The position numbers were made by a program, and so were the translations under genes. Shown one piece after another: positions 1 through 6,911 of a DNA stretch of 13,972 nucleotides (position 1 is its first letter; the number at the start of each line of letters is the position of its first letter). This stretch comes from CBDVBZ01 sp965372355 (GTDB lineage Bacteria; Krumholzibacteriota; Krumholzibacteriia; WVZY01): the NCBI GenBank assembly GCA_965372355.1, contig CBDVBZ010000098.1, forward strand, positions 1 to 13,972, given 5' to 3'. The notes under the pieces are model-generated. The model searched no databases. It was not told the DNA's origin and saw only the letters and a list, made by a program, of their open reading frames with translations.

Positions 1-1729
1 CGACCTCGTAGAGGAGCTTCCAGAGATGACTCTCCGGACCGTTGTCGATCGAGCTGCCGATCGGCCGGCCCCAGTTGTCGGCGCGCCAGATTCGGTATCC
101 CTCGAAGTCGAACACCTGGGTTTTGACATCGGGAATCGTCTCGCTGAAGTTATCCCAGTAGATCACGACACCGTCGGCGGAATGGTCATCGATACGTACG
201 TTTGGAGGCGGAGGAGCCGTGCCGACAATCCAGCTAATCTGTTTTTCCTTCCCTTCGATCCCCGTCTTGTACTTGGCGCTGTCCTCCGCCGCATATCCGC
301 AGGCCAGCTGAAACAGGGCCTCCTTGGCGCAGTCGTTGTTGATCCACAGCGTTGTCCCACGAGGGATGATCGCAATCGGTGTGCGATACTCGACGCGGCA
401 CGTATCGATCGCGACATTCGTCGCGGGGCCGGGGACACCGGTCTCCCGACCGTCCACACCCGTCGTGCGGTTGCCGTCAAGGTTGAACCAGGCGCCTTCG
501 AATGTCAGCTGGGCGCTGGCCACGTTCGCGATTGTTTCCGTACCCTGGCCGGCAACAAAGGCCACCTGAAAGATCAACGTACTCTCTGGAAACAACTCGG
601 CAAATGGTCCGGCACTGACCAGCATCCGGTAATCCCTCGGGATGATCGCCTCACGCTCGATGACCTCCTGCGAAAGCAGCTCGTACCGCTCGAAGTCGTT
701 GGTGGGGTCGCCGCCCTCCTCGAATGACTGGCTACCCGAAAAGTTGGCGTACGTGCTGATTCCGACACGTCTCGGCGCCAACTCACCGGTGGGATCCGTT
801 GTGTGTCCGAGGAACATGACACCGAAGTAGCCCAATGTCTGACCCTCGTCGCCATCCGGATCGTACGTGAAGGCAATGTCGATCTGGACAGGACCGAGGT
901 CCGTACACGCCACCGGGATAAAGAGACGTCCGGTCGCATCGTCCTCCCAGTAGTTGTCGCGATCCCGAGGGCCGGCGTCACAGTCGGCAAAGAAGCCGAT
1001 ATAGAGGTCCTCGAGAATGTCGTTTCCAATATTGGTGATTTTGAATTCGATCCCCACGAAGTCGTCGAAGCGGTTTTCTTCCCACTGGTAGCTTTCCTGA
1101 CGGACAAGAAGACCGAGCGGGTTGTGGTTGGGAAATATCTGAAGTGAGATCGGCTGATCGTCGGTGTACCAACAACTGAACATCTGCTTCGATACGGCGG
1201 CGAAGTCCTCATCGACCAGACCATCCAGATCGTCATCGCGGCCGTTCAGCCAGTCCTCGTCGACAAACCCGTCCTTGTCGTCGTCCGCATCAGCGGAAGG
1301 CAGACGGTTGCCACCCTTCGCCCCCTCGGCGGTACGATAGAGGATGTCGATCGGGTCCTGCGTCGGTCTGAACTCGGTTGCGTACGCCGCAGTGGTGACC
1401 GCTGGTACGCCGCCCTTCAGCGCGCCAATCCAGAGACCGGCGACGTAGAGGTACTCGACACCGCTCCCGGCTGGCCATTGCGCCGATGGCGCTTCCGAAA
1501 ACGTGTTGGCCGAACCCGGCCAGGATCCGAAGTTTCCCCAGTTGGCCACGTGCATGTGGAGCTCCCCGACGTTATGGACAAACGAGCCGTCGAGGACGAG
1601 CGTGCGCTGGGGGCCCGGAATCCCCTTTTCCCCCGAGTCCCCGGGGATCCACCGCGCAAAGGCCACACCAGGCACAATAATAATGATAGTTACAGCGAGT
1701 GCCAGATAGAGCGCTAGCTTCTCTCTCAT
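1..1729 (-). CDS. Large secreted protein with Asp-rich EF-hand-like loops, C-terminus outside the window
   Basis: The minus frame stays open from an ATG at 1729 to the left edge, giving 576 residues with no stop, so the gene is truncated by the window. A GGAGAAGGA ribosome site lies just upstream of the ATG. Residues 1-25 form a signal peptide: Lys at position 4, a hydrophobic run at about 5-22, and an AFA cleavage site. Residues 147-160 and 163-176 hold two Asp-rich loops of the form DxDxDGxxDED, like the calcium loops of EF-hand or dockerin repeats; a third Asp-rich patch (YDPDGDEG) is at about 289-296. Residues about 505-576 (APPPPNV...GYRIWRAD) resemble a fibronectin type III-like strand pattern common in surface proteins of uncultured bacteria. 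I do not recognise a named family. It is probably exported and may bind calcium. A C-terminal sorting domain cannot be judged because that end is missing. The gene is divergent from the cytochrome lipoprotein. Confidence 0.85.
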   Translation of the reverse strand, partial: MREKLALYLALAVTIIIIVPGVAFARWIPGDSGEKGIPGPQRTLVLDGSFVHNVGELHMHVANWGNFGSWPGSANTFSEAPSAQWPAGSGVEYLYVAGLWIGALKGGVPAVTTAAYATEFRPTQDPIDILYRTAEGAKGGNRLPSADADDDKDGFVDEDWLNGRDDDLDGLVDEDFAAVSKQMFSCWYTDDQPISLQIFPNHNPLGLLVRQESYQWEENRFDDFVGIEFKITNIGNDILEDLYIGFFADCDAGPRDRDNYWEDDATGRLFIPVACTDLGPVQIDIAFTYDPDGDEGQTLGYFGVMFLGHTTDPTGELAPRRVGISTYANFSGSQSFEEGGDPTNDFERYELLSQEVIEREAIIPRDYRMLVSAGPFAELFPESTLIFQVAFVAGQGTETIANVASAQLTFEGAWFNLDGNRTTGVDGRETGVPGPATNVAIDTCRVEYRTPIAIIPRGTTLWINNDCAKEALFQLACGYAAEDSAKYKTGIEGKEKQISWIVGTAPPPPNVRIDDHSADGVVIYWDNFSETIPDVKTQVFDFEGYRIWRADNWGRPIGSSIDNGPESHLWKLLYEV

Positions 1730-1925
1730 GAGTCCTTCTCCAATAGGGTATCGAACGATTGCACGCAATGTTATGGAGCTTAGAGCTATTCGGTGGGGCT
1801 CTTATAAAGAAAACACACGGGATAACCAGAAGTCAAGTATTATTGGTCGCTGGGGAAGACCCGCAACAAATATTATGTCAACAGGTTAGCCAACACGGGG
1901 CGATGTGGCGACCGGCCTGACCGCT

Positions 1926-1975
1926 GCCGGCATGCCCCAGGCCCCGCCAGGATCCGGGTTTCCGGCGTGCCCGGC
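1926..1975. repeat. GC-rich inverted repeat (hairpin) between divergent genes
   Basis: GCCGGCATGCC (1926-1936) can pair with GGCGTGCCCGGC (1964-1975). This gives 11 base pairs including one G-U wobble, with one bulged C. The 27-nt loop holds a smaller CCCG/CGGG pairing. No T-tract follows on either strand, so it does not look like an intrinsic terminator. It lies about 60 bp upstream of the predicted -35 of the cytochrome gene. It could be a protein-binding site, part of an untranslated RNA, or a chance product of GC-rich sequence. Confidence 0.4.
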
Positions 1976-2036
1976 GGAACCGTGGGTCCGCGGCGTGTGT
2001 AGAAAAGGTTTGATTTCGGGTCGTGATTTCGGACAG

Positions 2037-2065
2037 TTGCATTTCGGCGCGTATCGACGTATACT
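2037..2065 (+). promoter_or_regulatory. Sigma70-like promoter for the cytochrome lipoprotein
   Basis: TTGCAT (2037-2042) and TATACT (2060-2065) are separated by exactly 17 bp. The -10 matches the consensus at 5 of 6 positions; the -35 matches only at TTG. The predicted transcript would begin near 2072, leaving a leader of about 28 nt that contains the GGAG ribosome site ahead of the ATG at 2100. Confidence 0.45.
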
Positions 2066-2099
2066 GCGTGCTTTGTCGTCCCCGTATTCTGGAGTCTGT

Positions 2100-3413
2100 A
2101 TGCGATATCTGACTACCATACTTGGCCTTGTGGTCCTCTTGGCCGTCGCCCTCGCGGCGGGCTGCTCGAAACGCGAGCACGAGGTGACGATCGCCTATAC
2201 GAACAACATGATCGGTGAGATCCGGTCGTGCGGCTGCGGAGCCCACGACTACGGGGGGCTGGGGCGTCGGGCGACCTTTCTAGAAGGCCTGCGCAAGCGG
2301 TCGGAGAATTTTCTTTTGTTCGAGGGTGGCGATTTCTTTGGTCTGGGCGTCAACTACAGCGAGCAGAAGGCACGGCTGACGACGCAGGCCATGGCGTTTA
2401 TCGGTTACGATGGGATCGTCATAGGCGAAAAGGACTTCGCTCAGGGTGTCGAGTATCTCGTCGATCGAGTCGGTTCTTTGAAGCTCCCCGTAGTCGTCGC
2501 GAACCTCGTGGACACGCAGTCCGGCGAGCTGTTGTTTGCGGCCTCACGTACGTTCGAGACGCCCGGCGGTTTAAAGGTTGGTGTCATCGGTGTGATCGAT
2601 CCCGGCCTGGCCTTTCCGGAGGCGGTCTCTCCGGGGCGGCTCCGCGTGGATGATCCAAAGGCCGCGATTGAAAGGGAAGTTGCCTCGATCGGTGACGCCG
2701 TCCATATCGTCGTCGTTCTGGCGCACATGCCGACGATGAAAATACGGCAGTTAGGCAAGCAGATTCCAGATGTCGATGTTATCGTTGCGGGACACGATGC
2801 CAGGCCCACGAGAAAAGCAACGACGGTTGGTAATGCCTATTTGCTGACAACGGTGGACCGGGGACGCTTCGTGGGTCTTGCGTGGGCAACGGTAGATACC
2901 AAAGAGGGCATCGTCAACCTCGTCACCGATGTCAAGCCGCTGGGCGAGGATTACACAGACCACGAGGCGATCGTGAAGCTGTTTCAGTCTTACGACATGG
3001 AGATTGCCAGGGTGGAATCACAGCGGATTTCGACAAAGATGCGGGCGACGGGCGCGTTCGCGGGCGACGGCGCCTGCGTCGAGTGCCATCAGGCGATCCA
3101 TGAGCAGTGGATGGGCACCAAACACGCCCGCGTATTCGACATACTCGTCCGGGAGGGCCGGGAGTTCGATCGCGATTGCACGCCCTGTCATACCACGGGG
3201 TTCTACGAGATCGGCGGTTTCTTGTCTGCCGTCGACACGCCGGAGCTCAGGAACGTCCAATGCGAATCCTGTCACGGCAATAGCGCCACGCACGCACGGA
3301 CGCCGATCGTCCGGACACCCACGACCGCACGGAACGCCTGCACGAGTTGTCACAACGAACAGCAGACGCCCGACTTTGAGTTCGAGACTTTCTGGCCCAA
3401 AATCACCCACTAG
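2100..3413 (+). CDS. Lipoprotein: degenerate 5'-nucleotidase (UshA-like) domain fused to tetraheme cytochrome c554-like domain
   Basis: The product has 437 residues. The ATG at 2100 is chosen because GGAG lies 6-7 nt upstream and residues 1-22 form a lipoprotein signal ending in LAAGC (Cys22). Ser at +2 suggests the outer membrane by the usual Lol rule. Residues about 28-265 follow the UshA/5'-nucleotidase metallophosphoesterase pattern: IAYTNN (31-36), GGLGRRA (52-58), EGGD (75-78), IGYDGIVIGEKDF (101-113), LAHMP (207-211) and AGHDA (230-234). Several residues that normally bind metal or act in catalysis differ: Asp-x-His became Asn36-x-Ile38, Asn-His became Glu110-Lys111, and the residue two after the last His is Ala234; Asp78, His209 and His232 remain. 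An SCGC motif sits at 43-46. Residues about 319-437 carry four CXXCH heme sites (326-330, 360-364, 388-392, 414-418) in the cytochrome c554/c' pattern (QWMGTKHA, QCESCHG). It is likely a periplasm-facing electron carrier; nucleotidase activity is doubtful. Transcription is monocistronic, ending in a terminator. Confidence 0.88.
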   Translation: MRYLTTILGLVVLLAVALAAGCSKREHEVTIAYTNNMIGEIRSCGCGAHDYGGLGRRATFLEGLRKRSENFLLFEGGDFFGLGVNYSEQKARLTTQAMAFIGYDGIVIGEKDFAQGVEYLVDRVGSLKLPVVVANLVDTQSGELLFAASRTFETPGGLKVGVIGVIDPGLAFPEAVSPGRLRVDDPKAAIEREVASIGDAVHIVVVLAHMPTMKIRQLGKQIPDVDVIVAGHDARPTRKATTVGNAYLLTTVDRGRFVGLAWATVDTKEGIVNLVTDVKPLGEDYTDHEAIVKLFQSYDMEIARVESQRISTKMRATGAFAGDGACVECHQAIHEQWMGTKHARVFDILVREGREFDRDCTPCHTTGFYEIGGFLSAVDTPELRNVQCESCHGNSATHARTPIVRTPTTARNACTSCHNEQQTPDFEFETFWPKITH

Positions 3414-3437
3414 ATCGGGCGGCCTTTGGACCGTCGT

Positions 3438-3462
3438 CGGCCGGTGGAACGGCCGTCTTTTT
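3438..3462 (+). terminator. Rho-independent terminator after the cytochrome gene
   Basis: A CGGCCG (3438-3443) / CGGCCG (3450-3455) stem with a six-base GTGGAA loop is followed by TCTTTTT (3456-3462). It lies 25 bp after the stop codon of the cytochrome lipoprotein gene. The stem is short but all G-C. Confidence 0.7.
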
Positions 3463-3466
3463 GCGG

Positions 3467-3496
3467 TTGACACGTTGGAATACAAGGTGTTACCTT
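3467..3496 (+). promoter_or_regulatory. Sigma70-like promoter for the 3582 lipoprotein
   Basis: A perfect TTGACA (3467-3472) is followed after 18 bp by TACCTT (3491-3496), which is preceded by TGT, an extended -10 arrangement. The -10 itself matches the consensus at only 3 of 6 positions. It starts five bases after the previous terminator, consistent with a new transcription unit and a leader of about 80 nt. Confidence 0.4.
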
Positions 3497-3581
3497 CTTC
3501 TCACAAGGTTTTTTCCCCACCTCAGATGATTCCCGAAGGGATACATTACTGTTAATCAGTTACTTCAAGGAGCGTAAGTTG

Positions 3582-4349
3582 ATGAGCAGGAAGTGGTTTG
3601 TACTGACAATACTCGGGGTGTTCTCCGCTTCGTTCTTGGCCGCGTGTTCGGACTCCAGTGAGGTGGATCCGTATGCGTTGGTGACGCTGAAGCAAGCTAC
3701 CTACGACCAGGTGGTCAGCAAGAGTTTCAAGTACAAGTTTCAGAATCCGAAAGTGGTTGCCACCTATCGCAACCTGGGTCTGATCCGCGAAGGTAACCAG
3801 CTCGAGATCATCGCGGCGAGAAGTCTGGCCGATAAGCTCGAGGGCCTCACCGAAGGAGAACTTGAGCTTGCCGTCGCCAAGAAGTTTTCACCTTATGTGT
3901 ATTTCAAGGTGGAGCGGATCGTCGCGGGTGTCGACACGATCTACCCGGCACAGTCCGGCGGTATTGCATACCCGGTCATTACGACTGCCGAGGAGTACGG
4001 TGTCGACGGGTTCGAAGAGAAGGACATCGACCAGATCCCGTACAACCGTACCGGTGCGATCAGGGCGCTGAAGGATAAGAGGATCCGGATCCGCGGCCCG
4101 GTCGTGGCCGAGAAATCGGAAGGACGGACGATCTATTATATCGAAGGAAAAGGCACGAAGTTTCGCGTCAGTGACCCCATCGAGGCGATCGGTTTGATTC
4201 TGAACATGCTCGCCGAGAGCAACTATGTCTTTGAAGGCGGCGTTATCCTGACCGAGCCGGAGCCGTATTCCGAGCGGATGAAGAACCATATCGCCGGAAC
4301 GATTGATATCCAGTATGTGATGTACGGAGACCGCCTGATCACCGGTTAG
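3582..4349 (+). CDS. Lipoprotein of unknown function
   Basis: The product has 255 residues from the ATG at 3582. AAGGAG (3567-3572) lies nine bases upstream; a TTG at 3579 in the same frame is a possible alternative start. Residues 1-22 are a lipoprotein signal: SRK, a hydrophobic stretch, then LAAC with Cys22. Ser at +2 suggests outer-membrane localisation. I do not recognise the mature protein. It is rich in charged residues and predicted beta strands. Residues about 166-199 (KRIRIRGPVV...IYYIEG...KFRVSD) look like the strands of a small OB-fold-type barrel, which is only an impression. No enzyme motif, heme site or membrane segment is visible after the signal. The gene stands alone between two intrinsic terminators with its own promoter, so its context gives no functional hint. 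Confidence 0.85.
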   Translation: MSRKWFVLTILGVFSASFLAACSDSSEVDPYALVTLKQATYDQVVSKSFKYKFQNPKVVATYRNLGLIREGNQLEIIAARSLADKLEGLTEGELELAVAKKFSPYVYFKVERIVAGVDTIYPAQSGGIAYPVITTAEEYGVDGFEEKDIDQIPYNRTGAIRALKDKRIRIRGPVVAEKSEGRTIYYIEGKGTKFRVSDPIEAIGLILNMLAESNYVFEGGVILTEPEPYSERMKNHIAGTIDIQYVMYGDRLITG

Positions 4350-4381
4350 TCTCGTTTACGCTCGTCAGCTTATACGACCAA

Positions 4382-4408
4382 GGGCGCACGTTCGTGCGCC
4401 CTTTTTTT
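4382..4408 (+). terminator. Strong Rho-independent terminator after the 3582 lipoprotein
   Basis: A nine-base-pair G-C-rich stem, GGGCGCACG (4382-4390) with CGTGCGCCC (4393-4401) and a TT turn, is followed at once by seven T residues (4402-4408). It lies 33 bp after the stop codon. Few oppositely oriented A residues are present, so it acts mainly on the plus strand. Confidence 0.92.
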
Positions 4409-4410
4409 GT

Positions 4411-4438
4411 TTGACCGCCGGTTAGACGTTGGCATAGT
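4411..4438 (+). promoter_or_regulatory. Candidate promoter for alr-deoB-deoC
   Basis: TTGACC (4411-4416, 5 of 6 matches) and CATAGT (4433-4438, 4 of 6) are 16 bp apart, directly after the preceding terminator. The leader to the alr ATG would be about 70 nt. The spacing is slightly short and the site is unproven. Confidence 0.35.
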
Positions 4439-4516
4439 TTAAGCTGTGTTGGTGCACAACTGCAGGTGTTCAGGATGATGAGCTGCCACAGCCGCATAGG
4501 CTCGGGAGAATCGAAG

Positions 4517-5683
4517 ATGCAAAGACTACCGACCTGGATTGAGATCGATCTCGACGCGTTGACCCATAATCTCGGGATCATCCGCCGTGTGGTCACGGAG
4601 GACGTTCAGATCATGCTCATCGTGAAGGCCGACGCCTACGGGCACGGAGCAGTCCAGATCGCCCAGACCGCCGAGGATCAGGTCGACGCCTTCGCCGTTG
4701 CCACGATCGACGAAGCCACCGAGCTGGCAAAGGCGGGGATCAAGAAGAAGGTGCTCATCATCAACCCGATGCTCACCGACGAGATTGCAACCGTTGTCGA
4801 CAGTGGGTTTGTCGCAACGGTGACGTCCTACAGTTTTGCAGAGGCGATGTCCGACTACGCGCGAACACGGAATACCCGCGCCGAGGTCCACGTGGAGGTG
4901 GACACCGGGATGGGACGGGCCGGGTTCCGGCCCGAGGAGGTTGTCGGGCTGATCGAGCGGATCGCGGCGCTCGATGGTCTCCGTATCGTCGGGATGTTCA
5001 CGCACTTTCCAGTCGCGGAATCCGATCAGGGTTTCACAGTTGGACAGGTGGATGAGTTTCGCGATCTCGTCACGAGGGTCAAGGCGGCTGGGATCGACAT
5101 TCCCGTTCTTCATGCCGCCAACAGTTCTGCGATCGCCAACGTGGCACAATCCCACATGGGTATGGTCAGACCGGGCTTGAGCGCCTACGGTCACCTGGTG
5201 TCGGGTGTCAAAGCGGGGTTCGAGATCCGTCCGGTCATGCACTGGAAGTGCCGCGTTGTCCAGATGCGGGACCTGCCCGCCGGCGCCACAGTGTCCTACG
5301 GGCGGACGTTCACCGCGAAGCGGCCAACCCGGATGGCTGTGTTGCCCGTCGGTTACGGGCACGGATACCCATTGCGGATGTCGAACCGGGGGCATGTGAT
5401 TGTAGGGGGCAGACACGTGCCGATTCTCGGTCGTGTCACGATGGATATGACGATGGTCGATGTCACCGATGTGACACCGACACCGCAACCGGGTGACGAG
5501 GTTGTCCTGATGGGTGTTCAGAAGAAGACGGAAATCAGTGTTGGTGACATCGCCGCGTGGGTGGATGGCATTCCCTATGAGGTTCTGACAGGAATCAGCA
5601 AGAGAGTCCCGCGAACGTATTACCGCGACGGCAAGCTCGAGATCTACAAATCCCTCCTCGGCGTGACGGCGACTAATCTGTAA
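4517..5683 (+). CDS. alr: Alanine racemase
   Basis: The product (388 residues, the usual length) interconverts L- and D-alanine with pyridoxal phosphate in the cytoplasm, supplying D-alanine for peptidoglycan. The ATG at 4517 is chosen because GGGAGA (4504-4509) precedes it and the fold starts at once (WIEIDLDAL). The frame is open back to 4466, but those 17 residues do not look like the family. The TIM-barrel domain carries the PLP lysine in VKADAYGHG (36-44, Lys37), VDTGMGRAG (128-136), THFP (162-165) and RPGLSAYG (218-225). The beta domain carries the second catalytic base in SYGRTF (260-265, Tyr261), GRVTMDMTMVDV (305-316) and PYEVL (353-357). Two positions depart from common forms: Glu127 where many homologues have a carbamylated lysine, and GYGHGYP (279-285) where GYADGYP is common. 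It is first in a probable operon with deoB and deoC, an unusual partnership. Confidence 0.96.
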   Translation: MQRLPTWIEIDLDALTHNLGIIRRVVTEDVQIMLIVKADAYGHGAVQIAQTAEDQVDAFAVATIDEATELAKAGIKKKVLIINPMLTDEIATVVDSGFVATVTSYSFAEAMSDYARTRNTRAEVHVEVDTGMGRAGFRPEEVVGLIERIAALDGLRIVGMFTHFPVAESDQGFTVGQVDEFRDLVTRVKAAGIDIPVLHAANSSAIANVAQSHMGMVRPGLSAYGHLVSGVKAGFEIRPVMHWKCRVVQMRDLPAGATVSYGRTFTAKRPTRMAVLPVGYGHGYPLRMSNRGHVIVGGRHVPILGRVTMDMTMVDVTDVTPTPQPGDEVVLMGVQKKTEISVGDIAAWVDGIPYEVLTGISKRVPRTYYRDGKLEIYKSLLGVTATNL

Positions 5684-5688
5684 CGGTG

Positions 5689-5706
5689 GGTGCCGGGCAC
5701 GGCGCC
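5689..5706 (+). promoter_or_regulatory. Small hairpin before the deoB start
   Basis: GGTGCC (5689-5694) and GGCGCC (5701-5706) can form a six-base-pair stem with one G-U pair and a GGGCAC loop. It fills most of the 31-bp alr-deoB gap and ends eight bases before the GTG start. No clear Shine-Dalgarno sequence is present at the right distance, so the hairpin may modulate deoB translation. This is inference only. Confidence 0.3.
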
Positions 5707-5714
5707 ATGACCCC

Positions 5715-6893
5715 GTGGATCAATTCGAACAGATCATATGTATCGTGCTTGACGGTGTGGGTGTCGGTGAAGCCCCCGATGCCGATCGATACGGTGATGT
5801 CGGGAGCGACAGCCTGGGCAACACGGCAATACACGTTGGCGCTCTCCAGCTGCCGGTACTGGGGCGAATGGGGTTGGGTAACATCGCCGATGTCGCCGGC
5901 GTGCCTCCCACGGACGATCCGGTGGCGTGCTTCGGCCGGATGCGTCCGGCGTCTCAAGGCAAAGACAGCACGAGCGGTCACTGGGAGCTGATGGGGTGCG
6001 TACCGGACAGCCCGTTTCCAACATACCCCGGCGGGTTTCCACCGGACGTTGTCGCCGAGTTCGAGCGAGCGATCGGCCGCAGGGTGATCGGCAACCGACC
6101 GGCGAGTGGAACGGCGATCATTCAGGAACTCGGGTCTGAACACCTGCGAACCGGCCGGCCGATTCTTTATACATCACAGGACAGCGTCTGGCAGTTGGCG
6201 GTTCACGCCGATGTGATGGGTCTCGATGAGCTGTATCGCATCTGTGAGACCGCGCGGTCGATTCTCACACCGCCCCACGGTGTTGCCCGTGTGATCGCGC
6301 GACCGTTTACCGGCGCGGCCGGTGGGTTCTACCGGACGCCGGACCGGAGAGACTTCTCGCTACCGCCCCCGCGGCCGACGCTTCTCGACATGCTCAGCGA
6401 CGGGGACAAAACGGTGGTGACGATCGGTAAAATCAGCGATCTCTTCTGCGGGCGCGGCATCGCGCAATCGATCGCCACGAAGAACAACCGAGATGGCATG
6501 AAACAGACGCTGGATGCGGTTCGCCGGCCCGGGTGGGATCTGGTGTTCGTCAATCTCGTCGACTTCGATACGATGTGGGGGCATCGCAACGACGCCCGGG
6601 CGTATGCCCTCGGGCTGGAGGAATTCGACTCGTATTTGAACGATCTTCTCGACGCTCTCGATCGACGCGCACTCCTGATCATTACATCGGATCACGGCAA
6701 CGACCCCACAACGGAGAGCACAGATCACAGCCGTGAATACGTTCCCCTGATCGTTTATCATACGGCAATGGAGCACCCGGTCGATCTTGGCACGCGCGAC
6801 ACACTCGCCGACGTTGCCGCCACGATCGCCGATAACTTTGGCATCAAAGAGCGGTTGCCGGGAACGAGCTTTCTGAGTCGAGTCACTGGTTGA
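5715..6893 (+). CDS. deoB: Phosphopentomutase
   Basis: This 392-residue enzyme of the alkaline phosphatase superfamily interconverts (deoxy)ribose-1-phosphate and (deoxy)ribose-5-phosphate in nucleoside salvage. The GTG at 5715 is the only plausible start ahead of the conserved core; it has no clear ribosome site, so coupling to alr is possible. Metal-ligand motifs are intact: VLDGVGVGEAPDA (11-23, Asp13), VDFDTMWGHRND (282-293, Asp285 and His290), SDHGND (325-330, Asp326 and His327) and TDHSREY (336-342, His338). The active-site segment reads GKDSTSGHWE (82-91). By gapless alignment to the Bacillus cereus enzyme as I recall it, the phosphorylated Thr85 is Ser85 here. IGNRPASGT (125-133) and IGKISDLF (237-244) are also typical. 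It feeds DeoC, encoded 18 bp downstream. Confidence 0.95.
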   Translation: MDQFEQIICIVLDGVGVGEAPDADRYGDVGSDSLGNTAIHVGALQLPVLGRMGLGNIADVAGVPPTDDPVACFGRMRPASQGKDSTSGHWELMGCVPDSPFPTYPGGFPPDVVAEFERAIGRRVIGNRPASGTAIIQELGSEHLRTGRPILYTSQDSVWQLAVHADVMGLDELYRICETARSILTPPHGVARVIARPFTGAAGGFYRTPDRRDFSLPPPRPTLLDMLSDGDKTVVTIGKISDLFCGRGIAQSIATKNNRDGMKQTLDAVRRPGWDLVFVNLVDFDTMWGHRNDARAYALGLEEFDSYLNDLLDALDRRALLIITSDHGNDPTTESTDHSREYVPLIVYHTAMEHPVDLGTRDTLADVAATIADNFGIKERLPGTSFLSRVTG

Positions 6894-6911
6894 AGAGGGG
6901 AGGAAGCTGAG

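Larger units (their letters stand above)
1730..2099. other. Divergent intergenic region, 370 bp, no gene
   Basis: This gap separates two divergent secreted-protein genes. The left half (1740-1900) is AT-rich. On the minus strand it contains TTGACT (plus coordinates 1831-1836), which could serve as a -35 for the left gene, but no convincing -10 follows at 16-18 bp (TTTCTT after a TGn at 18 bp is the best). A perfect TTGACA (1876-1881, minus) also lacks a -10. The middle (1905-1995) is strongly GC-rich and holds a hairpin listed separately. The right end carries a promoter for the cytochrome gene. The frame of that gene is open upstream to 1905, but starting there would put the promoter inside the coding region and bury the lipoprotein signal. 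Confidence 0.6.

Noticed and set aside
26..1236. Several long open frames on the plus strand and alternative minus frames
   Set aside because: They are shadows of the secreted-protein frame, which runs unbroken from 1729 to the left edge with a signal peptide and ribosome site. The shadows have Arg/Ser-rich or low-complexity compositions and no ribosome sites.
1905..2099. N-terminal extension of the cytochrome protein to a start at 1905
   Set aside because: The extension covers the hairpin and predicted promoter and would bury the lipoprotein signal. The ATG at 2100 has a ribosome site directly upstream.
4466..4516. Earlier alanine racemase start
   Set aside because: The 17 extra residues do not resemble the family, and GGGAGA sits correctly before the ATG at 4517.
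4526..5488. 320-codon antisense frame across alr
   Set aside because: His/Asp-rich translation typical of an antisense shadow. The plus frame is a full alanine racemase with intact catalytic residues.
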